The notes under the pieces: generated by a model
The model's database searches: none
Seen by the model: only the letters and a program-made list of their open reading frames with translations
Told to the model about the DNA's origin: nothing
Assembly: GCA_964016885.1 (NCBI GenBank)
Contig: OZ024742.1
Span: forward strand, 358,346,087 to 358,410,086
DNA from: Eledone cirrhosa
Taxonomy: Eukaryota > Mollusca > Cephalopoda > Octopoda > Eledonidae
DNA length: 64,000 bases
Direction of reading: 5' to 3'
In this document: piece after piece, positions 12,306 to 23,386 of the stretch
How positions within the stretch are numbered: the first letter of the stretch is position 1
Layout of the letters: every line of letters begins with the position of its first letter
Position numbers and translations under genes: made by a program

Positions 12306-12562
12306 TGAAGGCACATGGCTTAGTTTTTAGAGCATTGGGCTTACATTCGAAAGGTTGTTAGTTCAATTCTCGGACCGGGTGATGTGTTGTTTCCTTGAGC
12401 AAGACACTTTAATTCATGTTGCTCCAGTTTACTCAGCTGTAGAAATGAGTACCAGCCTGCCCACCCAGCCAGTGGGATGGCGTTATAATATGGCTAAAAC
12501 AGCACGACGTGCTGTGACCAGCGGCGCCAATTGGTGCCCGACAGACTGGTCGGTCAAGGTGA
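12306..12562 (+). mobile_element. tRNA-derived SINE, second type of 3' end
   Basis: The tRNA-like head is the same as at 11476 (ggcttagtttttagagcattgg A-box region, gttcaattctcggaccgg B-box region). After 'gtagaaatgagtaccagcc' the 3' half differs and carries a GC-rich segment (agcacgacgtgctgtg, a perfect short hairpin) with no GATGAT tail. This indicates at least two SINE subfamilies sharing one head. Confidence 0.75.
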
Positions 12563-12686
12563 TATATATATGTATATCATCATCATCATCATCATCAGGT
12601 TTAGCGTCCGTGTTCCACGCTTGCATGGGTTTGGACGGGGGTTTTCCCACTTGAGGCAAGAGTGGTTGTCTTGCTCGCATAGGACT

Positions 12687-13363
12687 GTCTGGCAGGTTTT
12701 CTACAGTTGGATGCCCTTCCTAACACCAACCACATTTACAGTGTGGGGCTGGGAGGTTTTTACCGTGTTGCCTACACGGCCACATTACAGCGTGGACTGT
12801 CTGGCGGGTTTTCTACAGTTGGATGCCCTTCCTAACACCAACCACATTTACAGTGTGGGGCTGGGAGGTTTTTACCGTGTTGCCTACACGGCCACATTAC
12901 AGCGTGGACTGTCTGGCGGGTTTTCTACAGTTGGATGCCCTTCCTAACACCAACCACATTTACAGTGTGGGGCTGGGAGGTTTTTACCGTGTTGCCTACA
13001 CGGCCACATTACAGCGTGGACTGTCTGGCGGGTTTTCTACAGATGGATGCCCTTCTTAACACCAACCACATTTACAGTGTGGGGCTGGGAGGTTTTTACC
13101 GTGTTGCCTACACGGCCACATTACAGCGTGGACTGTCTGGCGGGTTTTCTACAGTTGGATGCCCTTCCTAACACCAACCACATTTACAGTGTGGGGCTGG
13201 GAGGTTTTTACCGTGTTGCCTACACGGCCACATTACAGCGTGGACTGTCTGGCGGGTTTTCTACAGCTGGATGCCCTTCCTAACACCAACCACATTTACA
13301 GTGTGGGCTGGGAGGTTTTTACCGTGTTGCCTACACGGCCACATTTACAGCGTGGACTGTGTG
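12687..13363 (-). repeat. 112-bp tandem array inside the LINE 3' UTR
   Basis: About six near-identical 112-bp units recur, with 'ttggatgccc' at about 12708, 12820, 12932, 13044, 13156 and 13268. Each carries one copy of the LINE 3' UTR module (cttcctaacaccaacc plus gggaggtttttaccgtg). The last unit is slightly divergent. A related LINE 3' end at 24580 has only two copies. Confidence 0.9.
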
Positions 13364-13525
13364 TTTTTTTATCGTGACACCTACACGATCTCATTTGTTT
13401 CGGCCTGGATGTTGTGGGACCAACATAACTTTACATTGAAAGGGGCGGTGTGGATGGGGTGGAGGTGGTGGGACGCGGGATTTGATAGAGATGCCTACTG
13501 ACTGTAGTAGGTTTTTACTTTGTAT

Positions 13526-14137
13526 TTAGGTAAGGCGGGTCTTCTCTATTACTGAGTACCGCCAAAGGTCTCGGTCCAGTGACATTGTCTTGGAGAGGTG
13601 TAAGCGTGTGAGGTCGGAATTTATCAGCTCGTCCCATGTTTTTCTGGGTCTGCCTACTCCGTGGCTACCGTCTATCTTTATTGCCCTGCACTTTGTTATA
13701 CAGCTGTCGTCTTTCATGCGCATCACGTGACCGTACCAACGTAGCCTTCTCTCGAGTAAACAAGATCTGATCCCTCTTATTTCTAATTTTTTCCTTAGTT
13801 CGTTTATGCTTTGCCGTTCACGTATATTACTATTGCACATCCAGCGGAGCATGCAAGCTTCGTTCCTCTCTAGTCTGCGTATATCCTCTGCACACAATGC
13901 CCAGGTCTCACTGCCATGCAGCTTTGCTGTTCGTATGCATGCATCGTATAACCTGCCTTTCATTTTTAGGGAGAACCCTCTAGCGGCTAATAGTGGTATA
14001 AGCTCTCTGAACTTTTTCCATCCAGTTCTGACTCTAGCTACTGTACTTTCAGAGCACCCTCCCCCACTGCTGATTTTGTCACCCAGGTAACGGAAGCTGT
14101 CCACTATTTCTATAGAACCCTCTGCGCAGTTGAAGGA
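13526..14137 (-). pseudogene. RTE LINE C-terminal domain, 5'-truncated
   Basis: About 200 residues of the domain that follows the reverse transcriptase in RTE-type LINEs. Visible landmarks are [56 protein letters not shown] and GVGRPRKTWDEL. They match the same positions in the copy at 17603-20098. Endonuclease, RT and the cysteine-rich module are absent. The frame is open to a stop at 13526, but the first residues of the predicted ORF are (TA)n translation and not part of the element. It has no likely function of its own. Confidence 0.85.
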
Positions 14138-14139
14138 GT

Positions 14140-14169
14140 ATATGTATATATATATACATATATATATAC

Positions 14170-14218
<49 letters not shown>
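14140..14218. repeat. (TA)n microsatellite
   Basis: An almost pure TA/TACA tract separates the LINE fragment from the fold-back element. Confidence 0.9.
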
Positions 14219-14222
<4 letters not shown>

Positions 14223-14765
14223 TACTTTGGGAGGGTCATGTTGCCAATAAGAAACACACGCACCAGTTGCTTTCACTTCAATTTATTATAATAAATTTAT
14301 AAATTTAGGAATTTATAAATTTCTGGTTGGCTGGTTGGTTCCATAACCAGATGATTCTTTATATATTGTCAAAGTTCTTTCGTCACACATTCCGTGACCT
14401 CTTCAGTGACTAGGGATTCTTTTATTTGTTTTTGTGCCTCTCCTTTGTTCTGTCCTACGCCATCTTGTTTTTGTTCTGTCACACGCCATCTTGTTTTTGT
14501 GTGTGTCACACACAAAAACAAGATGGTGTAGGACAGAACAAAGGAGAGGCACAAAAACAAAGAAAAAATCCCCAGTCACTGAAGAGGTCACAGAATGTGT
14601 GACGAAAGCATTTTGACAATATATAAACAATCATCTGGTTGTGGAACCAACCAACCAACCAGAAATTTATAAATTCCTAAATTTATAAATTTATTATAAT
14701 AAATTGAAGAGAAAGCAACTGGTGCGTGTGTTTCTTATTGGCAACAAGACCCTCCCAAAGTATAA
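14219..14765. mobile_element. Fold-back (long inverted repeat) element, 547 bp
   Basis: The left end (gttatactttgggagggtc) is the reverse complement of the right end (gaccctcccaaagtataac). Complementarity continues inward through a palindromic aatttataaatttaggaatt block and a ctggttggctggttggttcc block, and through segments around the cacaaaaacaagatgg core. The centre is at about 14510. No transposase is encoded. The two 60-75 aa open frames are mirror translations of the arms. Confidence 0.85.
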
Positions 14766-14860
14766 CAATATCGGTTTCAACACACGTTTTCAGATAAAGA
14801 ATGTTGCTAAACAAATTCAGAAACGAAATATATATTTATATATATATACATATATATATA

Positions 14861-15760
14861 CGAGGTGTGTCAGAAACGTTCCAGGACTAATGTCACAAAA
14901 GATTTAGTTCAAACCCAAACTTCACACTAAGAATTTTCTCCTTCAAAGTAATCCCCCTGGAGTATGTAACTAATCTTAGCTCTCTGCAGCGATCAAACTT
15001 TTTTCTTCATAATTTTATATACATGTCCTCTGTTTCAGGTCGTCAAGCAATGAACACAGAGAAATGAACAAACTTGAAAACTCCATCCTGCTGGGATTAC
15101 TGCAGCAAGTGTATGGATATGAGAGGATGTCATGCTCACGTGTTTTCAAGTGGTGCAAGAGATTTAAAGAAGGACACGAACACGTGGAAGATGACCCCAG
15201 GCCCTCAACAACCAGGACTGAGGTCAATGTTGAGCGCGTCAGGCACATAGTTCATAGCAATCGTCGGCTGACTGTTCGACTGATGGCAAATGAGCTGGGC
15301 ATGAATCGGGACAGTGTCTGGAAGATTCTCACTGAAGATTTGGATATGCGGAAAGTCTGCGCCAAGATGGTGCCAAAACTGCTGAATGATGATCAGAAGG
15401 GTCGACGCATGCAAGTGTGCCAGGACATCCTCGAGCGTCTTGAAACCGAATCAGACTTACTAGGGACAGTCATCACCAGTGATGAGTCATAGATCTTCGA
15501 ATACGACCCGGGGGGGACCCATTTTGAAGACGTGGACGAGATCAAAAAGGCCGTGACAACGGAACTGAGGAGGATCCCAGAAGAATCCTTCCAGGAGTGC
15601 ATGCAAGCGTGGAAGAAAAGGATGGAAAAGTGCAGGGAGATTACTTTGAAGGAGAAAACTCCAGGGGGATTACTTTGAAGGAGAAAACTCTTAGTGTGAA
15701 GTCTGGGTTTGAAATAAATCTTTTGTGACATCAGTCCTGGAACTTTTCTGACCCACCTCT
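14861..15760 (+). mobile_element. Deleted mariner-like element
   Basis: The left end (gaggtgtgtcagaaacgttcc from 14862) and right end (complement from 15759) form imperfect terminal inverted repeats of about 100 bp. Both are flanked by TA inside (TA)n tracts. The repeats extend through 'tcacaaaagattta' and 'cttcaaagtaatccccctgg'. The element is about 900 bp instead of the 1.3 kb usual for mariners, because the catalytic part of the transposase is deleted. Confidence 0.85.
15064..15640 (+). pseudogene. mariner transposase, nonsense and internal deletion
   Basis: The first 142 codons hold the N-terminal DNA-binding half of a mariner transposase: FKWCKRFKEG, a linker RPSTTRTEVNVERVR, a second helix-turn-helix (RRLTVRLMANELGMNRDSVW), then MRKVCAKMVPKLLNDDQK and the first catalytic Asp in VITSDES. 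A TAG follows immediately at 15490, where mariners normally carry a tryptophan codon. After 'IFEYDPG' the sequence jumps at a G run (about 15512) to the family's last 40 residues (HFEDVDEIKKAVTTELRR and EESFQECMQAWKKRM). The second and third catalytic acids are therefore lost. The protein cannot be an active transposase, though the DNA-binding half could still bind the element ends. Confidence 0.85.
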
Positions 15761-15762
15761 TA

Positions 15763-15825
<63 letters not shown>
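15761..15825. repeat. (TA)n microsatellite
   Basis: A TA/TACA tract between the mariner and the next inverted-repeat element. Confidence 0.85.
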
Positions 15826-15827
<2 letters not shown>

Positions 15828-16240
15828 GAATGCATGTATAGTATATTTGGTAATATACCGTATGTTTAATTAAAAACATTTTGAAGACCTTGCGCTATCA
15901 TTTTAAAGTAGTGACTACGTCACTTACTTCTTTTTTCAGAGCACCAATCCTAATTTTTAATTTTTGCTGGACCGGCAATCGCTCTGTATAATTAGTTCTT
16001 GATTATTACTGGAATTCTATAAGAATCCAGCGTCTATAATTTCCAGCAGAGGTCGGCGAGAACGTTGCTCTGAGAAACACCAACAGTGTGAAACAGAATC
16101 TGTCAGCTTCTCTCCCTTCCTTTGCTGAAAAAAGAAATAAGTGACATAGTCACTACTTTAAAATGATTGCGCAAGGTCTTCAAAATGTTTTAAATTAAAC
16201 ATACGGTATATTGCCAAATATACTATACATACATTCATGT
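15826..16240. mobile_element. MITE with ~105-bp terminal inverted repeats
   Basis: The left arm (gaatgcatgtatagtatatt, then accgtatgtttaatt, then gaccttgcgc and ctacgtcacttac) is mirrored on the right at 16130-16240. The spacer is about 190 bp and non-coding. An 18-bp string (cagagcaccaatcctaat) occurs once inside at 15938 and again just outside at 16255, which may mark the original target or a rearrangement. There is no transposase. The superfamily is unassigned. Confidence 0.75.
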
Positions 16241-17340
16241 ATACATCGCTATTTCAGAGCACCAATCCTAATATCTATCTATATATATATATATATATAC
16301 ACTTATACACACTAGCAGAAAAACCACCCTTCAGGTGGTTTTCTGGTAGCATGTGTAGTGTGTATATTGATATTATACGCAAATACACATGCATATAGAT
16401 ATGATACATCAAATAAAATCGTAATTGAGAATATGCACAGAAATTGAAGAGAGACTGTTACACTGTCTTCTGCAATCAGTAAAGTAATCCATGATACATT
16501 TTAAAAAGACGATATTATATATAAACTGTATTACGGTGAAATATAATGAAAATGAAAAAGGAGAAAATTAGCGACGGAAGTATAAACCTTATATAACGAT
16601 GCAAATATATGAACGTTTATATAAGCGATGTGATATAGCGTCTGTTTTATCATAACCTGAAGTATTGACATTTGAAAATTTTAAAAGAAGTGAATCTTAA
16701 AATAAGCAATCATTATGATAAAATAATGTACCAGTAAAACACTGGGATAATTGCTGGCCTTGTGCCAAAAAGTAGAAACAATTATATATAAGAATATTTA
16801 TGTTTAATCAACAGTTACAAAATTTAGTAGATAAATTATGTAATATTTATTCATTATTTATTCAAAGTAATCCAACTTATTTTACTAGCGGCATAAAAAA
16901 ATATATTCAGGACACATTCCCACACTCTTTCTTCATTATATTATGATTACAAAAATATAATTATAAAAAATTAAGTATGATATAAAAATACCAAAATAGT
17001 CTTGAGACAATTGAATAAATTAGAATAAATATATTATTTAATAAAAAAATATGTATTTTATATATAGTAGTCAGATATAAAACATAAGAACCTTAAAGGT
17101 TTCCTTTGCTTTTAAGTTCATAAGCTTACAACCATGGCTTAGTCCCTGAACATAATAAAATGCCTGTATGAACTGCCATCCTGTTGATTACTATTTGCTC
17201 ATTGATGCATTATTTAATTTTCTACACAGGGTGTCTATAAGAACTGGACAGAAGAAATATTTCAGTTAAATAAAATGTTGCTGGATTTATTTTTATTTGA
17301 CAATATGTATTTTGCTTGTGCGTCTAAACTTTAAGGACAC
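16241..17340. other. No gene; hairpin and SINE scrap
   Basis: AT-rich DNA. Around 16320-16350 there is a short perfect hairpin (aaaccacc..ggtggttt). A truncated SINE 3' end lies at 16729-16786. No coding signal is visible. Confidence 0.45.
16729..16786 (+). mobile_element. SINE 3'-end fragment
   Basis: The string 'attgctggccttgtgcc' followed by 'aaaaagtagaaacaatta' is the 3' terminus of the tRNA-derived SINE family seen at 46783, 50622, 62632 and 63475. The 5' part is lost. Confidence 0.7.
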
Positions 17341-20100
17341 TCATCATCATCATCATCATCACCGTTTTACGTCCGTTCTTCCACGCTAGCATGGGTTAGA
17401 CGGGTTGTCCTGTTGTGGGCAGTGTCTGGTCGGCTGACCATGCCTTGCTCATACAGGAACTGATCTGGCTTGATTTCTACAGCTGGATGCCCTTCCTAAC
17501 ACCAACCTCATTTACAGTGTGGGCTGGGTGCTTTTTCGTGGCGCCTACACGTCCACCTTGCGGTGGGGGGGGGGGGGGGGGGGGGCATATTGTTTATATG
17601 CTTCAGCATGTACCCATGGGAGGTCGGGTACCCTGTATTACTGCGTGACGCCAGAAGTCACGGTCGTGTGTCATTGACTTTGAGAGGTGTAGTTGGGTAA
17701 GGTCGGCTTTTATCACCTCATCCCAAGTCATCTTGGGTCTCCCCACTCCGCGGTTTCCATCAACTTCTAGTGCTCTGCACCTTTTTATGCAGCTGTCATC
17801 CTTCATACGCATCACATGTCCATACCAGCGTAACCGCCTCTCCTGCACGCAGCATTTGATTCCTCTTATGCTCAGTCTCTCTCTCAATTCATTTATGCTT
17901 TGTCGTTCACGTATATTACTGTTACACATCCATCGGAGCATGCAGGCTTCGTTTCTCTCTAATCTACGTAGGTCTTCCACCTTCAGCGCCCAGGTCTCAC
18001 TACCATGCAACATCGCTGTTCGGATACACGCATCATACAGTCTGCCTTTCATTCTGAGGGAGAAGCCTTTTGCAGCTAGCAGTGGTAGTAGTTCCCTAAA
18101 CTTCTTCCATCCCGTTCTTACCCTAGTTATTGTACTTTCTGAGCACCCACCTCCGTTGCTAATTCGGTCACCTAGGTAGCAGAAGCTGTCTACTGTTTCT
18201 ACAGGGCCCTCCCAGAGATTGGTGGTACTTGTTTCCTGTGGCTGTTTGCTTGCTGTTTCAGCACAGCTGCTGCATGTGAATCCTACATTCTTAATTAAGC
18301 TTCCTGAGATCCCGCTACATCTCTTGTGTACCCATTGTTTGCATTTGGGGCAAAGAATGGAGTTCCTACCTACACCTTTCCTACATACTGAGCAAGGCCA
18401 TTTCCCTGAGGGGATCTGGGTTCTGTTTTCTCGTCTACTTATAAGGACCTTAGTCTTTGTCATGTTGACTTTGAGGCCCTTTCTCTCTAGTCCCTGCTTC
18501 CAGGTTTGGAATTTATTCTCTAGTTCTACCATAGATTCAGCTATGAGTGCGAGGTCATCAGCATACAGGAGTTCCCATGGGCATCCGGTCTTAAACTCCT
18601 CCGTTATTGCCTGCAGGACTATGATGAACAGGAGAGGGCTAAGAACAGAGCCCTGGTGGACCCCAACCTGTACGCTAAATTCCTCGCTATACTCATTGCC
18701 AATCCTAACTTTGCTGACTGCTCCCCTATACATGGCTTGTACCGCTTTCACAAGCCATTCATCTACTCCTAGTTTTCTAAGAGCCCACCAGATTACTGCA
18801 CGTGGAACTCTGTCAAAGGCTTTCTCAAGGTCGACAAATGCCAAGTAGAGTGGCTTACTTTTAGCTAGGTACTTTTCCTGTAATTGCCTCACAAGGAAGA
18901 GCGCATCAGTGGTGCCTTTCCCTGGTACAAACCCAAATTGCATCTCGTCTATATTCACCCGGTCCCTAATCAGCTGTGCTATAACTCTTTCTGTTACTTT
19001 CATGACCTGGTCCATCAACTTTATACCTCTATAGTTTCCTCTATCTAGTGCATCGCCTTTACCTTTGTAGCAGTTGACAATGATGCTACTGCACCAATCT
19101 TTTGGTATGGCCCCCTCTAGTATTACCTGGTTAACGATACGTGTGGTTATAGTGTGACCTACAGACCCAGATGCCTTCAGCATCTCGGCAGCTATACCCG
19201 ATGGACCGGTTGCCTTCCCTATCTTCATATCTCTGATTGCCTTACTTACTACGCTGCCGCTGACTTGTACTGCTGGTCCCTCTATAGGGTCTACGTGGGG
19301 TAGGGTCTCTTCTTCCCATGCATTCTCCTCATTTAGTAATCTATCATAATGACTCTTCCATGCATCTTTCTTCTCAGCACTTGTGAGGGCAAGCTCACCT
19401 TTATCATTCCGGATACACTTCTCTCCAATGACATCACAACTATCTCTGACACACTGCCTCGCAATCTTGAATACCTCCTGTTTCTGGTCCTCACGTTGTA
19501 AAACATGCTTGAATTTTCTATCCTCTGCTTCCCTCCTAGCTAAGTATACTTGTCGCCTAGCTTCCCTCTTGGTCTCTATGTAATGTACCCTGCTCCCCCC
19601 GTTCTTCCATTCTTTCCATGCCTGTCTCTTGGCCTTGACTGCTTCATCTACCTTATTGTTCCACCACCAAGTCACTCTCCTCCTGCTTGAGGTCTTACTC
19701 CAGCCACAAACCTCATCCGTCGCCTCTAGTAAGTTATTTTTTAGGAACTCCCAGTTCTCTTCTACGTTAAATGTCTCTATCTGTTCTTCTTTACTGTCGT
19801 AGGCGTTGAGTAAAATATCTTTAAATCTGTTACTGGTTGAGGGGACTTTCAGCTTCCAGATCTTTCTTCTCCAGGTTGGCCTCTGTTTCAGGGCTCGTCT
19901 AGTTCTGACCGTGAGGTCGCTGACAACTAAGCTATGTTGGGATGTACATTCCTCACTAGGGAAGGCTTTTGTGTTTACGACCGTCCATCTGTCACGTCCT
20001 CTGATGAGGATAAAATCTAACTGACTAGAGTGCTCCCCTGATCTATAGGTGATCAGGTGGTTGTCGGGTTTTTTAAAGTTTGTGTTACATATCGACTCTG
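17341..20100 (-). mobile_element. RTE-type LINE, 5'-truncated, 2.76 kb
   Basis: On the minus strand the element begins inside the endonuclease domain at about 20100. It runs through reverse transcriptase, cysteine-rich module and C-terminal domain, then a 3' UTR with a 20-bp G/C homopolymer at 17567-17586, and ends in (GATGAT)n at 17341-17361. The copy at 38686 shares the same 3' UTR but keeps about 60 bp that are missing here just before the homopolymer. No clear target-site duplication was seen. Confidence 0.9.
17603..20098 (-). CDS. RTE LINE polyprotein: partial endonuclease, reverse transcriptase, PHD-like finger
   Basis: The open frame runs without a stop from the truncation point at about 20098 to 17603. 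I see no in-frame ATG or GTG upstream of the GTG near 19675, so no start is meaningful: the 5' end is missing. Upstream of 19675 lies the end of an AP-endonuclease domain (SICNTNF, LITYRSGEHSSQLDF, SLVVSDL). Counting from 19675, RT motifs follow: GKATGPSGI (153), NYRGIKL (214), LAFVDLEKAFDRVPR (278), HQGSVLSP (340) and catalytic YADD (371). Residues 428-471 hold a C4HC3 arrangement (CSVC, CPKC, WVHKRC, CSSC) like a PHD finger. The rest is the post-RT domain ([30 protein letters not shown]). The catalytic motifs look intact, but the copy lacks its 5' end and promoter, so it is unlikely to move. Confidence 0.9.
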   Translation of the reverse strand, partial: ESICNTNFKKPDNHLITYRSGEHSSQLDFILIRGRDRWTVVNTKAFPSEECTSQHSLVVSDLTVRTRRALKQRPTWRRKIWKLKVPSTSNRFKDILLNAYDSKEEQIETFNVEENWEFLKNNLLEATDEVCGWSKTSSRRRVTWWWNNKVDEAVKAKRQAWKEWKNGGSRVHYIETKREARRQVYLARREAEDRKFKHVLQREDQKQEVFKIARQCVRDSCDVIGEKCIRNDKGELALTSAEKKDAWKSHYDRLLNEENAWEEETLPHVDPIEGPAVQVSGSVVSKAIRDMKIGKATGPSGIAAEMLKASGSVGHTITTRIVNQVILEGAIPKDWCSSIIVNCYKGKGDALDRGNYRGIKLMDQVMKVTERVIAQLIRDRVNIDEMQFGFVPGKGTTDALFLVRQLQEKYLAKSKPLYLAFVDLEKAFDRVPRAVIWWALRKLGVDEWLVKAVQAMYRGAVSKVRIGNEYSEEFSVQVGVHQGSVLSPLLFIIVLQAITEEFKTGCPWELLYADDLALIAESMVELENKFQTWKQGLERKGLKVNMTKTKVLISRRENRTQIPSGKWPCSVCRKGVGRNSILCPKCKQWVHKRCSGISGSLIKNVGFTCSSCAETASKQPQETSTTNLWEGPVETVDSFCYLGDRISNGGGCSESTITRVRTGWKKFRELLPLLAAKGFSLRMKGRLYDACIRTAMLHGSETWALKVEDLRRLERNEACMLRWMCNSNIRERQSINELRERLSIRGIKCCVQERRLRWYGHVMRMKDDSCIKRCRALEVDGNRGVGRPKMTWDEVIKADLTQLHLSKSMTHDRDFWRHAVIQGTRPPMGTC

Positions 20101-22555
20101 TACATTATTTATTAAGCCATCAGTGAAGATCAATCAGAAGGATGCCCAGCAATACAAAATAATATTAATAACTTTTTCACATAGTGACCTATAACTTCAT
20201 TGAATTAACAAGGTGGCAGAGTAGATAAGGCATTTGATTATCTATTCAGGAATCATCATTTTCAAGTCTGAAGTTTTTTGTTGTTTCAGGACAGAATACA
20301 TTATTGTGTATTCCATTTGGTCACTTATTGGCAGGCAATGGGTATAAGATATTTTTTGAAAAAGTCAGTATGGCTTATCTATTGCTACATATATCTTATA
20401 GCTATTGACTTAATTCATTATAATTCTGCATGCAATAATTGGCAAAGGAAAAGAACTAATGCCAGTTTGTGTCAGCAAAAAAAGAAAAAAAAAAAGAAAA
20501 TATTTTAAAACAATTCTAAAGTAGAATAAATTTCTTTGTCTTTAAAAGTGGTACATACTTACAATTATAGCAGAATTATTCATTAAATAAAGGAAAGATA
20601 TTAACCCTTTCCTACTTACTTGCTTGGCGTTCACCTGGGGTGGGTTGAGCTGGCTCTATTAAAGGAATTCATAGTGTAAGTTCATTTCAAAGGAGTTTCT
20701 TCAGAGCATTGGTTTCATAAGTAGATATGCACTTTAGGATAGTACAAACCAAGCATTGCTATAGCACCATAATCTTGCTTTCACACCCAACCCAATTTGG
20801 TGGAGTCTGTGCCACTACGGGGATGCATGGGAGGGAGTTTGGCCAGCAGAGGTGATAAACACAACTTATTTGAGCCATTTTATAGGCCAGCAGGAGCTTA
20901 CCCCACTGTCTAGTTCAACCATACTGACCCTCAGCACCAAACCTTTCATGAACATATTTCTAATGAAATCCCATCTATTTCAATTAATTGATGACAAATT
21001 TCGAGTGACTTACTAAAATTAATTAATTAGTTCATAATTAAGATAGTAACTTAATGTAAGGTTCTTATATAAAATTATTTTGGAAGATATTAATTTAAAC
21101 AATAAACCTTCAAAAGGGGGTAACTTTATTTCAAATAACCAGAGCTGGTTTTGGCTATGTTGTTAACAAAAGGGTTGATAGAGAGAGGGGAGGGGGGTGT
21201 ATGGAATTAAGAAATTCCCAGCCTTCCAACACAATTTGTTCAAAGAGGGTTTCTATCCAAAATATCAGAACACATTGCTTATCATGTGATATAATGAATA
21301 AACATTCAGAATATTTGTGTTGAAACTTCTCAGAAACATTTAACTGCTGATATAAATAATATTTTTATTCCTTTTAAAAATATTTTGTTTACTTATTTCA
21401 ATTCTAGATGGGTGGTTTTGTTTTTAACTTTGCTTATTTTACAAGTTTTAATGTTTGCATTGAATTGTTGGAGCAAATATTTTTACCCCTTACAGGACAC
21501 AATTCCTAATACCCTCCATTCAAGCATGAAGCAGATGCACAACCTATTTTAGTTTTGTCTAGTCTGAAGCAAACTGAATAATGTGCTTAGCCAAAGACAA
21601 GGAGTATGATTATTGTAGACAGCTGGGCTTGAAGTCATGGATTTGTGGGCATTCATTCACCATTTTAAGCACAACAGCAACTGTAATATTTAAAAATAAA
21701 TAAATAGATATAAATGAAAGTAAATATGAAACTCTTTCAAATGTTGCTTGCTACCTCCAGTTGATTTTGAATGTATGCCAATGGTTTCATTAATACCTTA
21801 CAGTTGTTGTTGGATGTTGTTACTGCTTTTGTTTTTCCTTTCAGTTAGATATGTGATACACAATTCTTCTCTATTACATTGAAGTTATTCATTGAAAAAC
21901 CAATTCATATGAACATTACCAATATTGATTTTAACTATGTGAACAAAGATTTAAGGAATGTACATAAACTTTAAGCAAAAATAATAACATTATTTATTTT
22001 GATAAAAACAAAAGCACAATAAAACACTAAAGAACATTTTAAATTAAAGAAAATTCTTGTCATGCATTCCTAATTTGTGTTCCTATCTCCAGCAGAATGT
22101 TTGCCCGTGGCTTTAGGTGCTTGATTCTAGTGATTATTCATTGATAAAATAGAACCAATTATTGATAAAGTGGAACTGGAAGCAAGAACAATAAATAGCT
22201 TTATAGATTTTTCAGGTTAAAACTGAAATACTATTCTATAAGCAAAAATAATTCCAACTCCCAATGGGTGACTATTTTTTTTCTGTAACTAATTACTGAT
22301 ATTTGTTAAAGTAAAAAAGAAATTAATGTTGTATGCTGAAACATATTTCTATTTTCAATAAATGTAAAAGAAAAAGTTATGTTGGAAATGTGTACACCAA
22401 TTAAGGAATGTTGTTTCAATTTTTGTCAAAAAAAATTATCTATCCTTGTGAAAGAAATTGGGATCATGTGAACTCTTGTAAACAACTTATCACTGTGTTT
22501 CAAGGTGTAAAAGTTCTCTAAAAAATGGAAGTTTTCTGTAAGTGGATTTATTATA
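20101..22555. other. No gene over 2.4 kb
   Basis: AT-rich, old-looking DNA. A possible SINE head remnant lies near 20210-20280 (aaggtggcagag, then tcaagtctgaag), and there is an A-rich stretch near 20480-20515. No terminal repeats, conserved protein motifs or long frames were found. The open frames here are short and unsupported. Confidence 0.5.
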
Positions 22556-22596
22556 TATATATGTATATATATATATATATATATATACATGTACAT
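22556..22596. repeat. (TA)n microsatellite
   Basis: TA tract immediately upstream of a LINE 3' end. Confidence 0.85.
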
Positions 22597-22906
22597 ATAG
22601 ACAATATGCCCCACCCACTCCAACTGCAAAGTGGTCGTGGAGGTGCCACAGCAAAAAAGTACCCAGCCCACACTGTAAAGTGGACATGTAGGCACCATGG
22701 AAAAAAAGCACCCAGCACTCATTGTAAATGAGGTTGGTGTTAGGAAGAGCATCCAGCTGTAGAAATCAAGCCAGAATCAGTTCCTGTATGAGCAAAACAA
22801 GGTCAGCAACTGGACACTGCCCACAACAGGACAACTCGTCTAACCCATGCTAGCGTGGAAGAACGGATTTAAAACGGTGCTGATGATGATGATGATGATG
22901 AATATG
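22597..22906 (+). mobile_element. RTE LINE 3' UTR fragment
   Basis: This matches the 3' UTR of the LINE at 17341 in the opposite orientation. Landmarks are gtggtcgtggaggtgcca, ggtgttaggaagagcatcc, cactgcccacaacagg and catgctagcgtggaagaac, ending in (GATGAT)n. It holds no coding sequence and is extremely 5'-truncated. Confidence 0.8.
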
Positions 22907-22964
22907 TGTGTGTGTGTATGTATATAAATCAGGATGGATTCAGTTTAAACTGGTTAGACCATTA

Positions 22965-23180
22965 TTCAACAGAGTACTCGATACTTAGGGTAGTAGAGTA
23001 TGGTCATATTATAACAGCAACAGCTGAGCTCTTGCCATTTCAACAACTATTTCCAGACTGGAACTAGCTGTTGAAATGAGCATCCAGTCAAATCAATTTG
23101 AAATGATTTCTTCAGATGGGATCTACTGGAAGGAATGTTAAGGACTCTGCCCCCACCTTCCCAGGAATAAGTTGGTGAAG
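22965..23180 (+). repeat. Interspersed repeat, unassigned family
   Basis: A motif 'gagtactcgatacttagggt' plus 'agtagagt' and a degenerate 'cagctgag..tttc' segment recur at 30240-30345. The later part ('ctggaaggaatgttaagg', 'cccaggaataag', 'gaagaagaag') recurs at 43095-43165, where it looks like the end of a LINE reading frame. It is probably a LINE or composite 3' end, but I cannot name the family. Confidence 0.4.
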
Positions 23181-23339
23181 AAGAAGTAATCTGACTGGAT
23201 TCTCATGCAAGACCAGCGTAGCTCATGGATGTTATTCAAACATCTTGCTTGGGGTCTACTGCTAGGTCTCCTGTTGGTTTGGTTTAAAATCTGTCTCGTG
23301 ACTCAGAGGCTACTCTTCTCCAGATATTCCTACTCCACA

Positions 23340-23350
23340 AACAAGCATGC

Positions 23351-23386
<36 letters not shown>

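Larger units (their letters stand above)
12577..14139 (-). mobile_element. 5'-truncated RTE-type LINE with expanded 3' UTR
   Basis: On the minus strand the element starts inside the post-RT domain at about 14139, abutting a (TA)n tract. It encodes the C-terminal domain to 13526, continues through a 3' UTR swollen by 112-bp repeats, and ends in (GATGAT)n at 12577-12597. Its landmarks match the longer copies at 17341 and 26654. Confidence 0.85.

Noticed and set aside
12823..13501. Series of 72-78 aa ORFs every 112 bp as a gene family
   Set aside because: They are the same frame of the LINE 3' UTR tandem unit on the strand opposite to the LINE. There is no coding evidence.
18219..18848. Plus-strand ORF of 209 codons
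   Set aside because: It is a shadow of the minus-strand LINE frame, which carries clear RT motifs.
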